Part shown: in pieces, positions 1 to 11,668 of the stretch
Layout of the letters: each line of letters starts with the position of its first letter
Position numbering within the stretch: the stretch's first letter is position 1
Source of the DNA: Papaver somniferum
Lineage: Eukaryota; Streptophyta; Magnoliopsida; Ranunculales; Papaveraceae
DNA: 64,000 bases
Direction of reading: 5' to 3'
Assembly: GCF_003573695.1 (NCBI RefSeq)
Contig: NC_039367.1
Coordinates: 156,251,085 to 156,315,084, forward strand
The notes under the pieces: model-generated
What the model was told of the DNA's origin: nothing
What the model saw: the letters and a program-made list of their open reading frames with translations, nothing else
The model's database searches: none
Position numbers and translations under genes: made by a program

Positions 1-118
1 CTCGTGTAAATGCTTTCTGCGTATAAAGAGGAATGCATATGGAGTTGTCACTGAGATCGGGAATCTTGCTTGTTGACAGAGTGCCAGAGCGGAATCTCTT
101 CTTCTTCTTCTTCTTCTT

Positions 119-342
119 GTTATACTTGCCAAAAACCTGCTATTCCTGCACAAAAATGGCTCACATTATCAGGTAAACATATCATTCTTGTTGTTTACGT
201 TCTCTTTAATTTCATGTACTTATGAGATTGTGGCTCAAGCTAGTCTTTGTGTTGTGCAGGGGAAGGACCAATAGTAACAGCAAGGGGTGGATTTTCAGGG
301 CTATTCCCTGATTCCTGTGACCTGGGATATCAAATTGTAGTA
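119..342 (+). pseudogene. GDPDL-like glycerophosphodiester phosphodiesterase, two-exon fragment
   Basis: Two exon-like pieces, about 119-172 and 260-342, are separated by an intron with GT at 173 and AG at 259. Joined, they read ...QKWLTLS then GEGPIV.ARGGFSGLFPDS, which is the start of the first GDPD domain of the plant SHV3/GDPDL family (GPI-anchored, cell-wall associated proteins of more than 700 residues). The second piece ends at a good donor (GTAAGT at 343), but no further GDPD exon can be found downstream; the next coding-like sequence belongs to a GNAT gene. No start codon or signal peptide is visible within the window, although the gene could begin upstream of base 1. I read it as a gene fragment. 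The family call rests on about 40 residues, mainly the ARGGFSGLFPDS block. Confidence 0.6.
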
Positions 343-690
343 GTAAGTAGTACAACCACTTCATTATCTTCTATTCTTAATCTCTAGATTTTTCTTTTTT
401 CATGAATTCTTAGTTAGCTTTTTACTTTTTTTCATTTCATTCAGGGAATTCAACCCCAAATTCTTGCACTGTTCTAGTAAACCTGTTGTTGTTTCTCTTG
501 CAACAACGTGAGCAGTAGTATTACTTCATTATTTTGTATTCTTAGTCTCTGGGTTTTTCTTTTTTCACAAAATCGTAGTTGGTTTTTTTTTTCATTTGAT
601 ACTTACTGCAGGGAACTCAATCCCAAGTTCTTGTATTTTCTTCAACATTCTGCTAGTAAATTAGTTTTGTTTTTCCTGCAACAATGCGAG
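343..690. repeat. diverged tandem duplication of about 165 bp
   Basis: The stretch from about 343 to 508 is repeated at about 509-690. Both copies run: a TTCATTAT start, TATTCTTA, TTTTTCTTTTTTCA, a T-rich block, CAGGGAA, CCCAA, TTCTTG. Each contains a T-rich tract followed by CAGGGAA, so each carries a possible 3' splice acceptor. The copies differ at many positions, so this is an old duplication of intron-like sequence. The remaining bases up to about 880 hold a shorter direct repeat around the motif AATTTAGTCCAGCAG and nothing else I recognise. Confidence 0.55.
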
Positions 691-882
691 TCCATTATCT
701 TAATTTTATTCAGAATTCATTCTGTGGATTCTCAATTCTCATGAATCTGGCTCTACAGTCATGCATTTCTCTGTGAAACTGAGGCAGAATATGTTCAATT
801 ATTTATATGATATTCTAAATTTAGTCCAGCAGTACTATTGGCATTGCCTAGAGAATTGTTTATATGATACTTGAAATTTAGT

Positions 883-2052
883 CCAGCAGACTATGAAGAA
901 ATTTCATCTGACAAAGAAGAAAAAGAACCGATAATTCAAGACCATGAAGAACATCGCGGGGATTCAATTTCGTCAGATTATGGAGAGTGTGTGGTTAGAG
1001 AAGCCAAACTTGAAGAAGTGTTTTAGGTAATTTGAAGTAGTTTGAAATTCTGCTTTTAATTTGGTTTTTCGAATTAGATTTTAAGGTGGGTTTAATTTTG
1101 TTTGTTAGTTGAGTAGGCATCATCATGGTTGAAAACAGAAGGACTTTATGAAGATCCATTACACGACCACTTCCTAAAGAAATCAGCCAAGCAGGTAAAT
1201 ACAGTACCGAAAATTAGTAAATGCATCACATGAGAACGGTGCTGCTTATTGGCTTAGTACTGTCAATATGCAGGAGTTTAATGTGATAATAAAGCGAACT
1301 TAATTGAACTTAACAGGCCAAACCCGATTTTAAGCACACTCTCGGATGTGTTAACCCTTCATGAGCATTATTGTAAGAAAGGAAGACGAGAATGCCATGC
1401 TGAAGAATGTCATTGGAACTCTTGATTTTCATGTCAAGCACCTGTTACACGAGGAGACTTATCCTGAGGTGTATTATATTTGGATAATTTTGTAATTTAA
1501 GTTAGAAATTTGATGTTAAGAATCACCTAAGGTTTGAATCCCTTGATTGTCCAGGAACTTGCGAAGCCTGTGAATCTGTTTAGAACCTTCGAGAAAAGAG
1601 TATCACAGAAATATGGTATAATCTCAAATGTAACTGTTGCCGAAAGTGCACGTCAACAAGGTGTTGGAAGCTGCATGCTGAAATTTGCAATTGAAAGAGT
1701 TTGAAACTGCAAGAGACAGTACGACCATCCCTTATCCTCTTGACTGCTTAAGTTCTCTTCCAGTTATCCAAATTGCACGCTTAGCTGCAACAAGAAAAAC
1801 TAATGCAGCCGGTAATCTTGAATTTGATGTGTCAGGTATAAAGCAGGTATTCTTACAAGTCCGTCGGGATAACAAACCAGCACTCACACTATACAGAAAT
1901 ATGGGATTTTGGTAATAATACTTTCACTAATCTGTTTTTCATTCAGTTTCTGATGGCTAGTCTGACATGAAAAGTTCTCCTTTCAGATACTTGCAGAGGT
2001 GACTCCTTATCTGGAAGAACAGAACCTATACGTGTGCAGCATAAATCTATAG
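883..2052 (+). pseudogene. GNAT-family N-acetyltransferase, copy A (frameshifted)
   Basis: Exon-like pieces with matching splice sites are visible: about 883-1026, 1117-1194 (SSWLKTEGLYEDP), about 1355-1468 (VIGTLDFHVKHLL), 1555-1911 and 1997-2052. The fourth piece carries the acetyl-CoA-binding motif ARQQGVGSCML and the C-terminal block NKPALTLYRNMGF; the last adds EVTPYLEEQNLYVCSINL and a stop. These are hallmarks of plant plastid-type GNAT acetyltransferases, which move an acetyl group from acetyl-CoA to an amine. Two lesions argue against function. The first exon reads into TAG at its donor. Compared with the second copy near 21.7 kb, about 10 extra bases follow FAIE (near 1693), shifting the frame inside the fold. 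Confident as a GNAT relic, less sure that no spliced form works. Confidence 0.7.
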
Positions 2053-2311
2053 CTAGATTTTGCTCAATCTTTAAAACTAACACAAAGGTTATGTCGGGAA
2101 TGTAAAGTTCTGATAGTAGTATTCAATATTGAGACCTAGCATAAGAAAAGCAGTAGAACCGTTCATTTTAAAGTTCATATAGACAGGTTGATATCCTCAT
2201 AGAAAGGCAATGTTCTGTGAAATTCCTTCTTAATGGTTTTTACTTGTCAATTGTTAACCATGTGTAGTGTAATGTAATTCTGAATAAAAATTGTTTTCAA
2301 ATGTCCAGTTC

Positions 2312-3035
2312 TAGGGATGGCCATTTGTCCCACCCAAACCCATCCCCGTAGGTACCCGCCCCGTTCGGGTAGGGTTTCACCCGCACAAATGGAGATGGGA
2401 TCGGGTATGGGTAATACCCGAAAATTAAGCTACGGGGATGGGGTAGGGATGGGATTTAAGGTCCCCGTCCCATACCCGCCCCGTATCTTTCACAAGTTAG
2501 GGGTTAGACTTTTATGCAACAATGTGTATAATTTTTATACTTCCACCACTTAGTTGAACTTTCTTTCGTTTATCATATTCTCGATCGTTCTTGTACATTC
2601 ATCACTTTCGTTCTTTTTTTTTTGTGATCAAACACATTCTCTAAAAGTTAAAATAGAGAAAATGAAGCAGATAATGAAATGGTTAACGTGGACGAAGATA
2701 GAACGGGACAGGGAAAAACAGAAAAACTAATAAGTCATTAACAGATTCTTTTGTTCACTTTAAGATAAATTACGGAATTTAAGATTCCAGAATGCGTCGT
2801 TCTTACGTTATTATTTTTGTTTGAATCATATTTAAGTTTTGATTATAATCAAATTTATGTATTAACTTAGTGTTACGGGTAACCCATGGGAAACCCGCCC
2901 CATATGGGTATTCCCCATACCTGCCCCGCCCCAATTCATATGGGTAACGGGGAGGTGATGGGTATTTTTTTTACGAACGGGACAGTAACTGTGATTGACA
3001 CTACCCGTCCCATACCCGCCCCAGGACCATCCCTA
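2312..3035. mobile_element. non-autonomous hAT element (724 bp)
   Basis: The element starts TAGGGATGG and ends CCATCCCTA, a perfect 9-bp terminal inverted repeat, and is flanked by an exact 8-bp target-site duplication, TCCAGTTC, at 2304-2311 and 3036-3043. An 8-bp duplication is the hAT signature. The first and last 150-170 bp are rich in the words CCCGCCCC, GGGTA and CCCATACCC on both strands, as in many plant hAT elements with GC-rich subterminal repeats; the middle is AT-rich. No transposase reading frame is present; the short open frames at 2317-2553 and 2886-3077 are products of the repeat. A paralogous region near 30540 lacks the insertion. Confidence 0.9.
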
Positions 3036-3289
3036 TCCAGTTCTATTTCACTGTTTAGTTCAAGTTGCACGGCTTAGAACAGGTTAGTGAAGGTTAAACA
3101 CACTGAAATCAGCTTCTATGTGCCGCGAACTCTTTGCAATCTGCCAAATAATCAAATATTTTATGCACAATTTATGCAGTATGGTTCATGAAGTATATCG
3201 ACAACATGGTGTGATGGTACATTCCCATATATGGCCTGCCAAAAAAAAAAAACAATGTCGGCGATGATAATAATCCATTTTTTTTATAT

Positions 3290-4411
3290 ATTCCGACAAA
3301 GCTCTCTTTTTTATCATCATGATTCTGGTAAGTTGAGTTTTCTTGCTTTAGTTTGTCAGGTCGATAATAGGATGATTTATGCTGTATTGATGCTGGGAAT
3401 GATTTTCTTTATTATTTTGAATATGATGAGGATCATGATCAGTTAGCAGCCCCCATTCAGAGAATGACCAGGATTAATTTCATCTCTCCGTTTAGTGGTG
3501 CCACAATTCGTAGTTCATGTAATGGGTTGATCTGTCTTGCTCGAGGCGGATCTGTTTGTATTTGTAACCCTATCCTTTGAGAATATGTTATACTTACAGA
3601 ATTTATACTTCCAGAAATTACAGAAGATTTTTCCGGATTTTATCGATATTTTATTGAAGGGGCTTGCAGCTTCGGTTATGTCTCTTCAACCAATGAGTAC
3701 AAAGTTATAAGAATGTATCCTACGATCTTGGACGTAGAAGTTCACATATACACTCTAGGCTCTGGCAATGGATGGAGAATCATTGGAACGTTCAGTTCTG
3801 AATTCAGTATGGATGGCTCGGATCAACATGGTATCTTTGCTAATGGAGCTCTTTATTGGTTGGACAGAAAATCAGAAAGAATCATCACCTTCGATTTGGC
3901 TGAGGAAAAGTTTTGTGCATATCTGTTACCAACTCCTTTGCCACAACACGGGGATCGCCCTCGCTATATACTAAGGGCTTTGGGTGGGTTTTTGTCTATT
4001 CCTCTCTATCTTTTTGCTGAAGTAGAAGGATTTAATGACATATGGCTATTAAATAAGAAGAATGATAACCATGACATGAAAGTGCAAGACGAACATCAGT
4101 CATTGGTTTGGAGTAAAGAGTTCAGGGTTAAGTTTAACTACTTATTAGCCATTACGAAGAGTTGTGGTGTTTTAACTTGCTGTTGTAACTATCTCACCAT
4201 TTATGACCCAAAAACTTCAACCTCGAAAAGGCTTGCGGAGTTTGATAATTATCTTAGTGAAATATCCCCCCACAAGAACACCTTAGTTTCGTTGAAAGAA
4301 ACTGGGGAAGAAGATGTGAAAGTAATGGAGTTAGATAAAATTACGGAGACAAAAAGCCGTGAGCACCTACAGGAGGACCCGAACCCTGAACCTGAATACT
4401 TATACTTATAA
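3290..4411 (+). pseudogene. F-box protein copy A, missing its F-box domain
   Basis: The open part at 3713-4411 encodes the C-terminal two thirds of an F-box-associated (FBA) protein: VHIYTLGSGNGWR, GIFANGALYWLD, ITFDLAEEKFCAYLL, ISPHKNTLVSLKE. The same frame continues upstream to about 3371 with YFEYDEDHD, the pair GLICLARGGSVCICNPI and FGYVSSTNEYKV, but it is cut by TGA at 3578-3580, where the other copies read ITREYV. A further frameshift near 3340-3370 separates this from a SGKLSFLAL block. The N-terminal F-box (LPxxItLEILxRLPxESVLECK in the sister copies) is not found before it. Intact members would be SCF E3 ligase substrate adaptors that bind SKP1 through the F-box; this copy could not. 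Confidence 0.8.
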
Positions 4412-5942
4412 ACTGGTAATTTCTTTTGAGTTTGATTTTGTATTTGGATGCCAAGTAACATTTGGGTGAACCTAAAAGATGACATTAATGGTATTAGTTA
4501 GTAACATATTGATTATCCAGACTACTGTTATGAGAATGTTATTACTTTCTTAATTTTCTGTATTGCTTTGTTAACTTTGCATTTTGCTACTGTTATGAGA
4601 GTTCAGTTGACGTATGCTTTAATGACTTATTTTGGTTATACATGGGAGTCGAATAAGTAAATGCATTTGCAAGCATAATTGTGGAAAGCAAGAGCTTTCC
4701 AGTAGTAATAGGGAATATATATATTTTCATGTTATTCCTCTTAACATTATTTGACGATTTTAGGGATTCAATTTATAGTTGTTTATTTTTTTTTTCTCCT
4801 AGTGTTTTGATAAGGCAGAAGTACTAGGTAGTTTGAATAGGTACTGAAGTTTATGTTCATTAATTATAAAATTTTACAAGAACAACAGTCTACTCGGCAG
4901 AGTTCTCTATGATGACTAACATCAAAAAGCATGCTACCTTGCAGACTATTCCAGGATTCAGATCAATGATTCTGTTAGCAGACTGTTAACAGAGGCACCA
5001 TACGCATTCCATGCCTACTTTTTTAAATGATTAACTTTGATTCAGTGAGATCCCAAGCTGCACCATTCTACCACAAGCTCAGTTACATTTCTTATTTCTT
5101 ATCATTGAATTATATAATGATAAACGACTTACTTGGACTATTTTTTTTTGCCCCACATGATATCCTTTGTGTGTATTCCTAACCTAACAGTCGGACAATC
5201 GGATGCAAGTTGAGCTAGCATTCGCTCAAGAAATCCCTAGTAGTTATGAATAGATTTGAAATGGTAATGTGTTTTAAGTAATTACCTCCCGTAAGTCCAT
5301 CTTACACGCTTCACCATATAATGTTGTCATGTAATGAAACAAATTACCATATGTAGCAGTTAATGTATTGATTGATAATATTTAGTCATTACATGGCCTT
5401 GTTGTAGGTGCATCCCCTGCATTGATGGTTTGTAGAACCCTGCACTTGTAGTTCCATTTGGAGTAATATTTGTGAACAAGAGGTAGTATATACTCCTCGC
5501 TTCCATAAAAAACCACTAGGAAGACACATTTTTCTGAGGTGCTCTTCATAATCACTTCCAATAAGCTTCTGTACAAGTTGCATGCGTTTCCTATACTTTC
5601 TGCTTTTGACTCTTGGTAGCATTGAATAAGTGATAAGAATTATCATGCGCAAGTCCGATGCCCAAATGATCAAGCAGCCCCGTTGCTGCAGTTGAACTAG
5701 AGTCTTATTTCATTCTCAGTTTCTCTCCTATAGCAATCTAGCATATATGCTAATGAAAATTAATAATATGTATATCAGTTTGACTTTTTAAAGCTGCCTG
5801 GGATTTTATTTCCCATGTGAGTTTTGGTGGTTGAACTGTTGGCAGGGTTTCAAACCCCTTAACAAATACTTTTGCGAGGGTGGTCATATGCATTATTCTT
5901 TTCCCCATGGTCTCAGCATCCATCCTGGTTGTTAAACGTGAA
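4412..5942. other. intergenic; degraded F-box 3' flank, no gene recognised
   Basis: The first 350 bp resemble the 3' flanks of the other F-box copies: a motif around TTAGTGACTTATTTCGTTTATACATGG recurs near 4620, 18750 and 26870. Beyond about 4800 the sequence is AT-rich and unremarkable. A 94-codon open frame on the minus strand (5389-5673) matches no family I know and has no splice or start context to support it. Confidence 0.5.
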
Positions 5943-5951
5943 GGCTGAGAA

Positions 5952-6120
5952 TGGAAAATGATTTATATCCCACGGGTTGGTCCGAGCTAAAAAACTGAGA
6001 GAGACGCGGGACCCACACTAAATCCGCCCCTACTAAACCACTAGGTCAAAGGGGGACCACACCTCACTCTCACTCTGTGCACACCGCGGGATCCAACCCG
6101 TGGTGTGTCTATCACTTCCG
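5952..6120. mobile_element. Mutator-type MITE (169 bp)
   Basis: The 9-bp word GGCTGAGAA occurs immediately on both sides (5943-5951 and 6121-6129), a target-site duplication of Mutator length. The ends form an imperfect inverted repeat of about 30 bp: the left end contains GGAAAATGATT..CACGGGTTGG and the right end, read on the minus strand, GGAAGTGATAG..CACGGGTTGG. The interior is short and non-coding. The size, inverted ends and 9-bp duplication together make this a miniature inverted-repeat element. Confidence 0.8.
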
Positions 6121-6129
6121 GGCTGAGAA

Positions 6130-6463
6130 TGAGCTTTCAGCTTTCATGTTGAAATGAAAGTTGTTACTCATGAAACAAGATACAGTTTCTTTATTTTTGA
6201 GTATTATGCAGTATATGCTAAACCATCACTCCCACCTGTCTCACCCACATTGCTACTTGTAGAGGCAAGAAATTGAATCTCTAGTAAGTTTGTTAATTAA
6301 ACTAATCACCAAGTCCAATATTTTGGATGCTGTTATGTTAGTGTCTTGATGCTACACTGCACATCTTTGTAAACCGGCCCGGACATCAAATCGAAAAAAT
6401 TGTCGGGTCAGGGTCAAACGGTTCAACCAGTGAATCAACTCGGGTTTACAGGGTTATATGTGT
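6130..6463. other. non-coding paralogue of the CACTA insertion site
   Basis: Bases about 6220-6370 resemble 12360-12493 followed directly by 16666-16700: ACTAATCACCAAGTC, a GCTGTTAT word and AGTGTCTTGAT occur in both. This copy lacks the CACTA element and so serves as a natural empty site. No gene is seen. Confidence 0.55.
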
Positions 6464-6468
6464 ATACG

Positions 6469-7859
6469 TGTCACACCTCCAAAATTCTTTTGCAAATTTC
6501 TGCGAAAATGTAACTCGGCGGCACAAGTGGTTCTGTGAATAGCTTCACCCAATTGCACTTCAGCCTTATAAGTTTGTACCAATACAAACAGCTAACTCTT
6601 CAGGTTTACCAACGGAAGTCTTTAACCTTCTTTCTCTTCACTTAAACTCATCAAATGCACCTCATAATACATTCAATCCATGTCATACTTTACCAACAAC
6701 AATCAGCCAACCAAGAATACTTAGAACATGACACAATCAACTCTTTTTATTGCATCAAAGGGAAGAAATACAAAACTTAGTCCACTTGGGACTTACACAG
6801 ACTTGTTCACCTTTGAACCAAATCTTAGTCTTTCAAAAACTCTCCTATTCACTAACATATGCAAACTCACTCTCACATATGTTTTTCTTAGCAAGCCTTC
6901 CTAATTTTACCCTCCTTAGGACTATTTATACATCAGCTTTACTTGGAAAAGCCGTGCACAACCGTTGTACACACTGGAGATAGCCATCTGTCCCAGGGAG
7001 CAGTTCCATAACCGCCACTAACTGTGCTAACTGGCCAGTTCTTTTCTAACTCGTGCCAATCATCCAACACCTGTTCTCTAGCAGTTAGAACTCTTCTTCC
7101 ACGCTTATAAGCTCCTTTATAACCACTCCCCATCACCACGCATCATTGGCATGCTTGTGAAGCTCATAACTGACTTGCAACCGTTACTTGAGCCATGTTG
7201 CACGCTAGTTGCAATATACTGGATTCTGTCATGCACCAACGTTCATCCATCTTGGCCCTGCATGTTTATCACTCAAAACTCATGCGCGGACATTCCTTAA
7301 GCTTCAAACATCAATTCCAGCTCCATTAACTCACTCTAGTTGCTCATGCGTCATATACGTTCCACTACACCAATTAGCTTGACAACATCAATGCAACTCT
7401 TGCATTACCAACTTGTTTGCATTATTCAAGCTTTGGCCAACCTTGAATATATGCCATAGACCAAATCTTGATGTATTCTTCACTCATGCAATATCCTTGA
7501 GCTTGGGCTAACTCAATTCCATGGATATGCATCGATGCCAACATCGCATGTTGCATCTGTCACTTTGGCCTCAACTTGCCATTCCCTCAATGAAGCTTCA
7601 TCTGTTGGCCAATCAGCTTCATTACTTGGCCAATGTATTTTACAGTGTAGCGCCACTCTTGCACTTCACTGGCCCTGCAAGGTTATACCATTCTTGGCAC
7701 TTGACGGTCTTTACAAAATACCACTATTATGGCTTCGTTGCACTATTATAGCTTCGTTGCGCTATTATAGCTTCGCATTGCGCCATTACGGCTGAATACT
7801 GACTTGTCCTCCAACTCTGTGATGCACAATCATTATGATTCACTTGCAGTACCGTAATA
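6469..7859 (-). repeat. 3' LTR of the gag-only element
   Basis: 1391-bp copy starting TGTCACACC and ending ACCGTAATA on the plus strand. It matches 10282-11663 over its whole length with scattered substitutions and small indels, so the insertion is not recent. Small open frames within it (for example 7521-7751) occur in both LTRs but have no recognisable product. Confidence 0.9.
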
Positions 7860-8942
7860 GACCTCCCCACCTAATCCGTTTAACGTACTCGTTGATCGCG
7901 ACCTAGTATGAACACCATACTTGTCTTAATTTTGCTTCATCTGCCTTCAGACCCTTTTCTGAAAATCGGTAACTACTTTTGGATTACCCTTGCCAATGGT
8001 CCCCTCCGACTGCATCCACATCACTTAAGTTCACTGCTTTGCTATTGATCTCATATATTTGAGCCACTGCTCGGAGTTGTGCACTACGCTTACGATGCTA
8101 CTCAAATCATGCATCAATACCCAAATGCAAACATGAAATTCTTCTTTAGCCAAAATTCCATGCTTTAGCTTGAATTTCTCCTTGAATCATTTACGCCTAA
8201 GTGTACGCACAGAATGATTCATTTTCTACTGATCACCATGATCATTGCCATCGTCTTCCGACTTCGCCTTGTTATCATACTCAACATGATAAGGACTTAT
8301 AAACGACTTGACTTCATTTTCAATCAATTTTGCTGACAACCCGTCCTTGAACTGTTGTTCTCCGTGATCCTCATCAAGCACGTCACAAAGTAAATAGGGG
8401 TTCTCATTGCATAAAACCCCTGTATACCATACTTCATGCCTTGCCAAACTCTGATTATGCAAACCTCATTCAAGAACTCATTTCTATGAATGTGGCCATC
8501 AAGTATAAACTATTTATACTTATGCCATGTTGTATACCCGTACTCAAATGATAAGTTTTCTTTGCTCAACTTCCATACGGAAAAATTATTGAGTCGCACA
8601 ACCAAATTTACAAAACTGTGACTAGCTATCTCTTGGACATATTAAGTTTTCTTTGCTCACCTTCATTCATTACTGCTCTTACATGACAAAGACCATGTAT
8701 CATTACATGATTGACCCACTTGATCACTTTTGGAAAGCTAGAACTTCATTAACAAAGCAACTTGCTTACACCAAAAAAAAGTATGTACAAACCTGAAGAC
8801 TCAAATCAAAGTATGTACAACCAAACCCTACACACAGAGTTTGAAACAACCAACAACTCAAGCATAAAACAAGGTCAAAAACACTCTTGTTTTGGCATCA
8901 AAGTGATGCTAATGGAGACAGCGACACTTACTTGTTTTTAGC
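7860..8942. other. non-coding 3' part of the gag-only element
   Basis: About 1.1 kb between the end of gag and the 3' LTR. Where pol would lie in an autonomous element, only AT-rich sequence is found. A 78-codon minus-strand frame at 8226-8462 has no family signature. Confidence 0.5.
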
Positions 8943-10144
8943 TTAGTTTCTTTTGTCGAAGTGAGCGACAATCTCGCTACGAGGTCTCTTCCTTGAACCT
9001 TCACTTCGTTCTTCACGAGTCTTGCTGGAATGATCCCCATAATCATCCCCAACTGATGCCTTGAGTTGCGCCTTGAGTGGACAGCTTCTAGTGAAATGCA
9101 AACCTTTGCAAATGAAACATCCCCTATACTTCCGGGATGAAGGGAGTAGTTACTCTTCCTTAGGTTCATGCTTACGCTTACTGCCAACAGATTTTTCCTT
9201 CCCTTTGGCTTTCCCTTCGAAGCTTTACACATCTTCAGTCGTTGTTCTATTGGCAAGCTCTCTTATCGTCTGCATAGCCATCTGGATACTCTGCACTTTG
9301 CGCTTCTTAAGTTCAGCAATCACACTTGAACTCGCACCATCCCAAAATTGGAACATCTGATCTTCTTCACTCATACCACGCGTCTCTTGCACCAATGCAA
9401 AGAAGTTTTCAGCATAGGCCTGTGGTGTACCCGTCATTTGTAGCCTACGTAAACTTGCTCTTGCATACCAAGCACCATTGCTCTGCCAGAACTGACATCT
9501 CAGTCCATCTTTCATGTCATTCCAAGACATAGGATTGGCATAACCAGCAGCATCATCTTCTTGCAGCATAGTTCTCCACGAAACCTTTGCATCACCACCA
9601 AGATAATTGCCTACGAGAGTTACTTTTTGTCCTTCCCCAGTTTCATTCGACTCAAAGTATGCCTCAATGTCATACAATAAATTCTCAATTTCTCTAGCAT
9701 TTCTGGAACCTGCGTATATTCTTGTCTCGGAGACTCGATTTGAGCTTTCTCCATGCACGTTTTCCCCTACAAACATGTCGTTACTGATTAACCCACGAAT
9801 GCTTGCCACTTCCTCTGACATTTGTTTCGCATGGCTTGTTAGTATGGTCTTTATGTCATTGAATTTCACCTTCAATTCAGTCAATTCAGTATTGGTTTCA
9901 CAATTCAAAAGGGTTTCATCAGACACCTTTTCTTCTGCAACACTTACCCTGCCATCGAATTCTTTGAACCAATCTGACGTTCTTCCTTCAAGTAGGTCTA
10001 GCCTGCTCTTATCTTCAGAAGAAAGAGGATTTTCAGTGCCATCAACACTAAATCAATGGTTAAATCACCAAGATCACCATACTCCTCAAGTTGATCGAAC
10101 ACACCCGATAGTTCTTCGTCGACCATCATGCCATTAGAACTCAT
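8943..10144 (-). pseudogene. retrotransposon gag, decayed
   Basis: Capsid-type polyprotein on the minus strand. A start codon at 10144 opens MSSNGMMVDEELSG. A one-base shift near 10060 is needed to reach the long open part (9926-9225), which contains the gag core around WNDMKDGLRCQFW and PQAYAENFFALVQ. After a TAA at about 9225 the same frame continues with a basic stretch, another stop, and then the zinc knuckle CFICKGLHFTRSC (C-x2-C-x3-H-x4-C) at about 9125-9080, ending at TAA 8943. Gag would package the element RNA. With one frameshift and two internal stops it is not functional as read. Confidence 0.8.
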
Positions 10145-10281
10145 TTCTAATGCAATATTCTGAAAAATAATGCGCCACTTACTTGATCACAGGAAAATAA
10201 ATTAATAGAGAAATAAGTACTAGTGTATTATCCAACAAATACACTCGAATTGTGTACCAAACACACCTCTGATACCCGTAG

Positions 10282-11663
10282 TGTCACACCTCCAAAATGC
10301 CTTTGCAAATTTCTACGAAAGTGTAACTCGGCAGCACAAGTGGTTCTGTGAATAGCTTCACCCAATTGCACTTCATCCTTATAAGTTTGTACCAATACAA
10401 ACACCTAACTCTTCAGGTTTACCAGCGGAAGTCTTTAACCTTCTTTCTCTTCACTTAAACTCATCAAATGCACCCCATAATACATTCAATCCATGCCATA
10501 CTTTACCTACAACAATCAGCCAACCAAGAACACTTAAAACATGACACAATCAACTCTTTTTATTGCATCAAAGGGAAGAAATACAAAACTTAGTCCACTT
10601 GGGACTTACACAGACTTGTTCACCTTTGAACCAAGTCTTAGTCTTACAAAAACTCTCTTATTCACTCACATATGCAAACTCACTCTCACATATGTTTTCC
10701 TTAGCAAGCCTGCCGAACTTTCCCCTCCTTAAGACTATTTATACAACAACTTTATTTGTCCAAGCCGTGCACAACCGTTGTACACATTGGAGACAGCCAT
10801 CTGTCCTAGGGAGCAGTTCCATAACCGCCACTAACTATGCTAACTGGCCAGTTCTTTTCTAACTCGTGCCAATCATCCAACACATGTTCTATAGAAGTTA
10901 GAACTTTTCTCCGACGCTTATAAACTCCTTTGTAACCACTCCCCTTCATCACGCATCATTGGCATGCTTGTGAAGCTCATATCTGACTTGCAACCATCAC
11001 TTGAGCCATGTTGCACGCTAGTTGCAATATGCTGGATTATGTCTTGCACCAACGTTCAGCCATCTTGACCCTATATGTTTATCACTCCAAACTCATGCAC
11101 GAACATTACTTAAGCTTCAAACATCAATGCCAGCTCCATTAACTCACTCTAGTTGTTCATGCGTCATATACGCCAATTAGCTTGACAACAGCAATGCAAC
11201 ACTTGCATTACCAACTTGTTTGCATTATTCAAGCTTTGGCCAACCTTGAATATATGCCATAGACCAACTCTTGATCTGTTCTTCGCTCATGCAATATCCT
11301 TGATCTTGGGATAACTGCAATTCCATGGATATGCATCGATGCCAACATCGCATGTTGCATCTGTCACTTTGGCCTCAACTTGACATTCCCTCAATGAAGC
11401 TTCATGTGTCGGCCAATCAGCTTCATTACTTGGCCAATGTGTTTTACAGTGTAGCGCCACTCTTTCGCTTCACTGGCCTTATAGGGTTATACCATTCTTG
11501 GCACTTGACGGTCTCTACAGAATACCGCTATTATGGCTTCGTTGCACTATTATAGCTTCGTTGCGCTATTATAGATTCGCATTGTGCCATTACGCCTGAG
11601 TACTAACTTGGCCTGCAACTCTGTGATGCACAATCATTATGCTTCACTTGCAGTACCGTAATA
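10282..11663 (-). repeat. 5' LTR of the gag-only element
   Basis: 1382-bp partner of 6469-7859 with the same end motifs. It lies next to the primer-binding site, so it is the 5' LTR for the minus-strand element. Confidence 0.9.
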
Positions 11664-11668
11664 ATACG

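Larger units (their letters stand above)
6469..11663 (-). mobile_element. non-autonomous LTR retrotransposon with gag only (TR-GAG type)
   Basis: Two long direct repeats, 6469-7859 and 10282-11663, bound the element, and a 5-bp target-site duplication ATACG lies at 6464-6468 and 11664-11668. On the minus strand the right repeat is the 5' LTR. Just inside it is GGTATCAGAGG (10266-10276), a partial match to the initiator-methionine tRNA primer-binding site. Just inside the left (3') LTR is the purine tract AGGTGGGGAGGT (7861-7872). The internal region of 2.4 kb has a decayed gag gene and no protease, integrase or reverse transcriptase, so the element would have needed enzymes from a relative. 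The LTRs start TA and end CA on the coding strand, a non-standard pair supported by the duplication. Confidence 0.9.

Noticed and set aside
2317..3077. Open frames with Pro/Gly/Met-rich products
   Set aside because: They lie in the GC-rich subterminal repeats of the hAT element and reflect the repeat words, not a gene.
5382..5673. Minus-strand open frames of 64 and 94 codons
   Set aside because: No start context, no splice partners, no family motif and no paralogue in the other F-box flanks.
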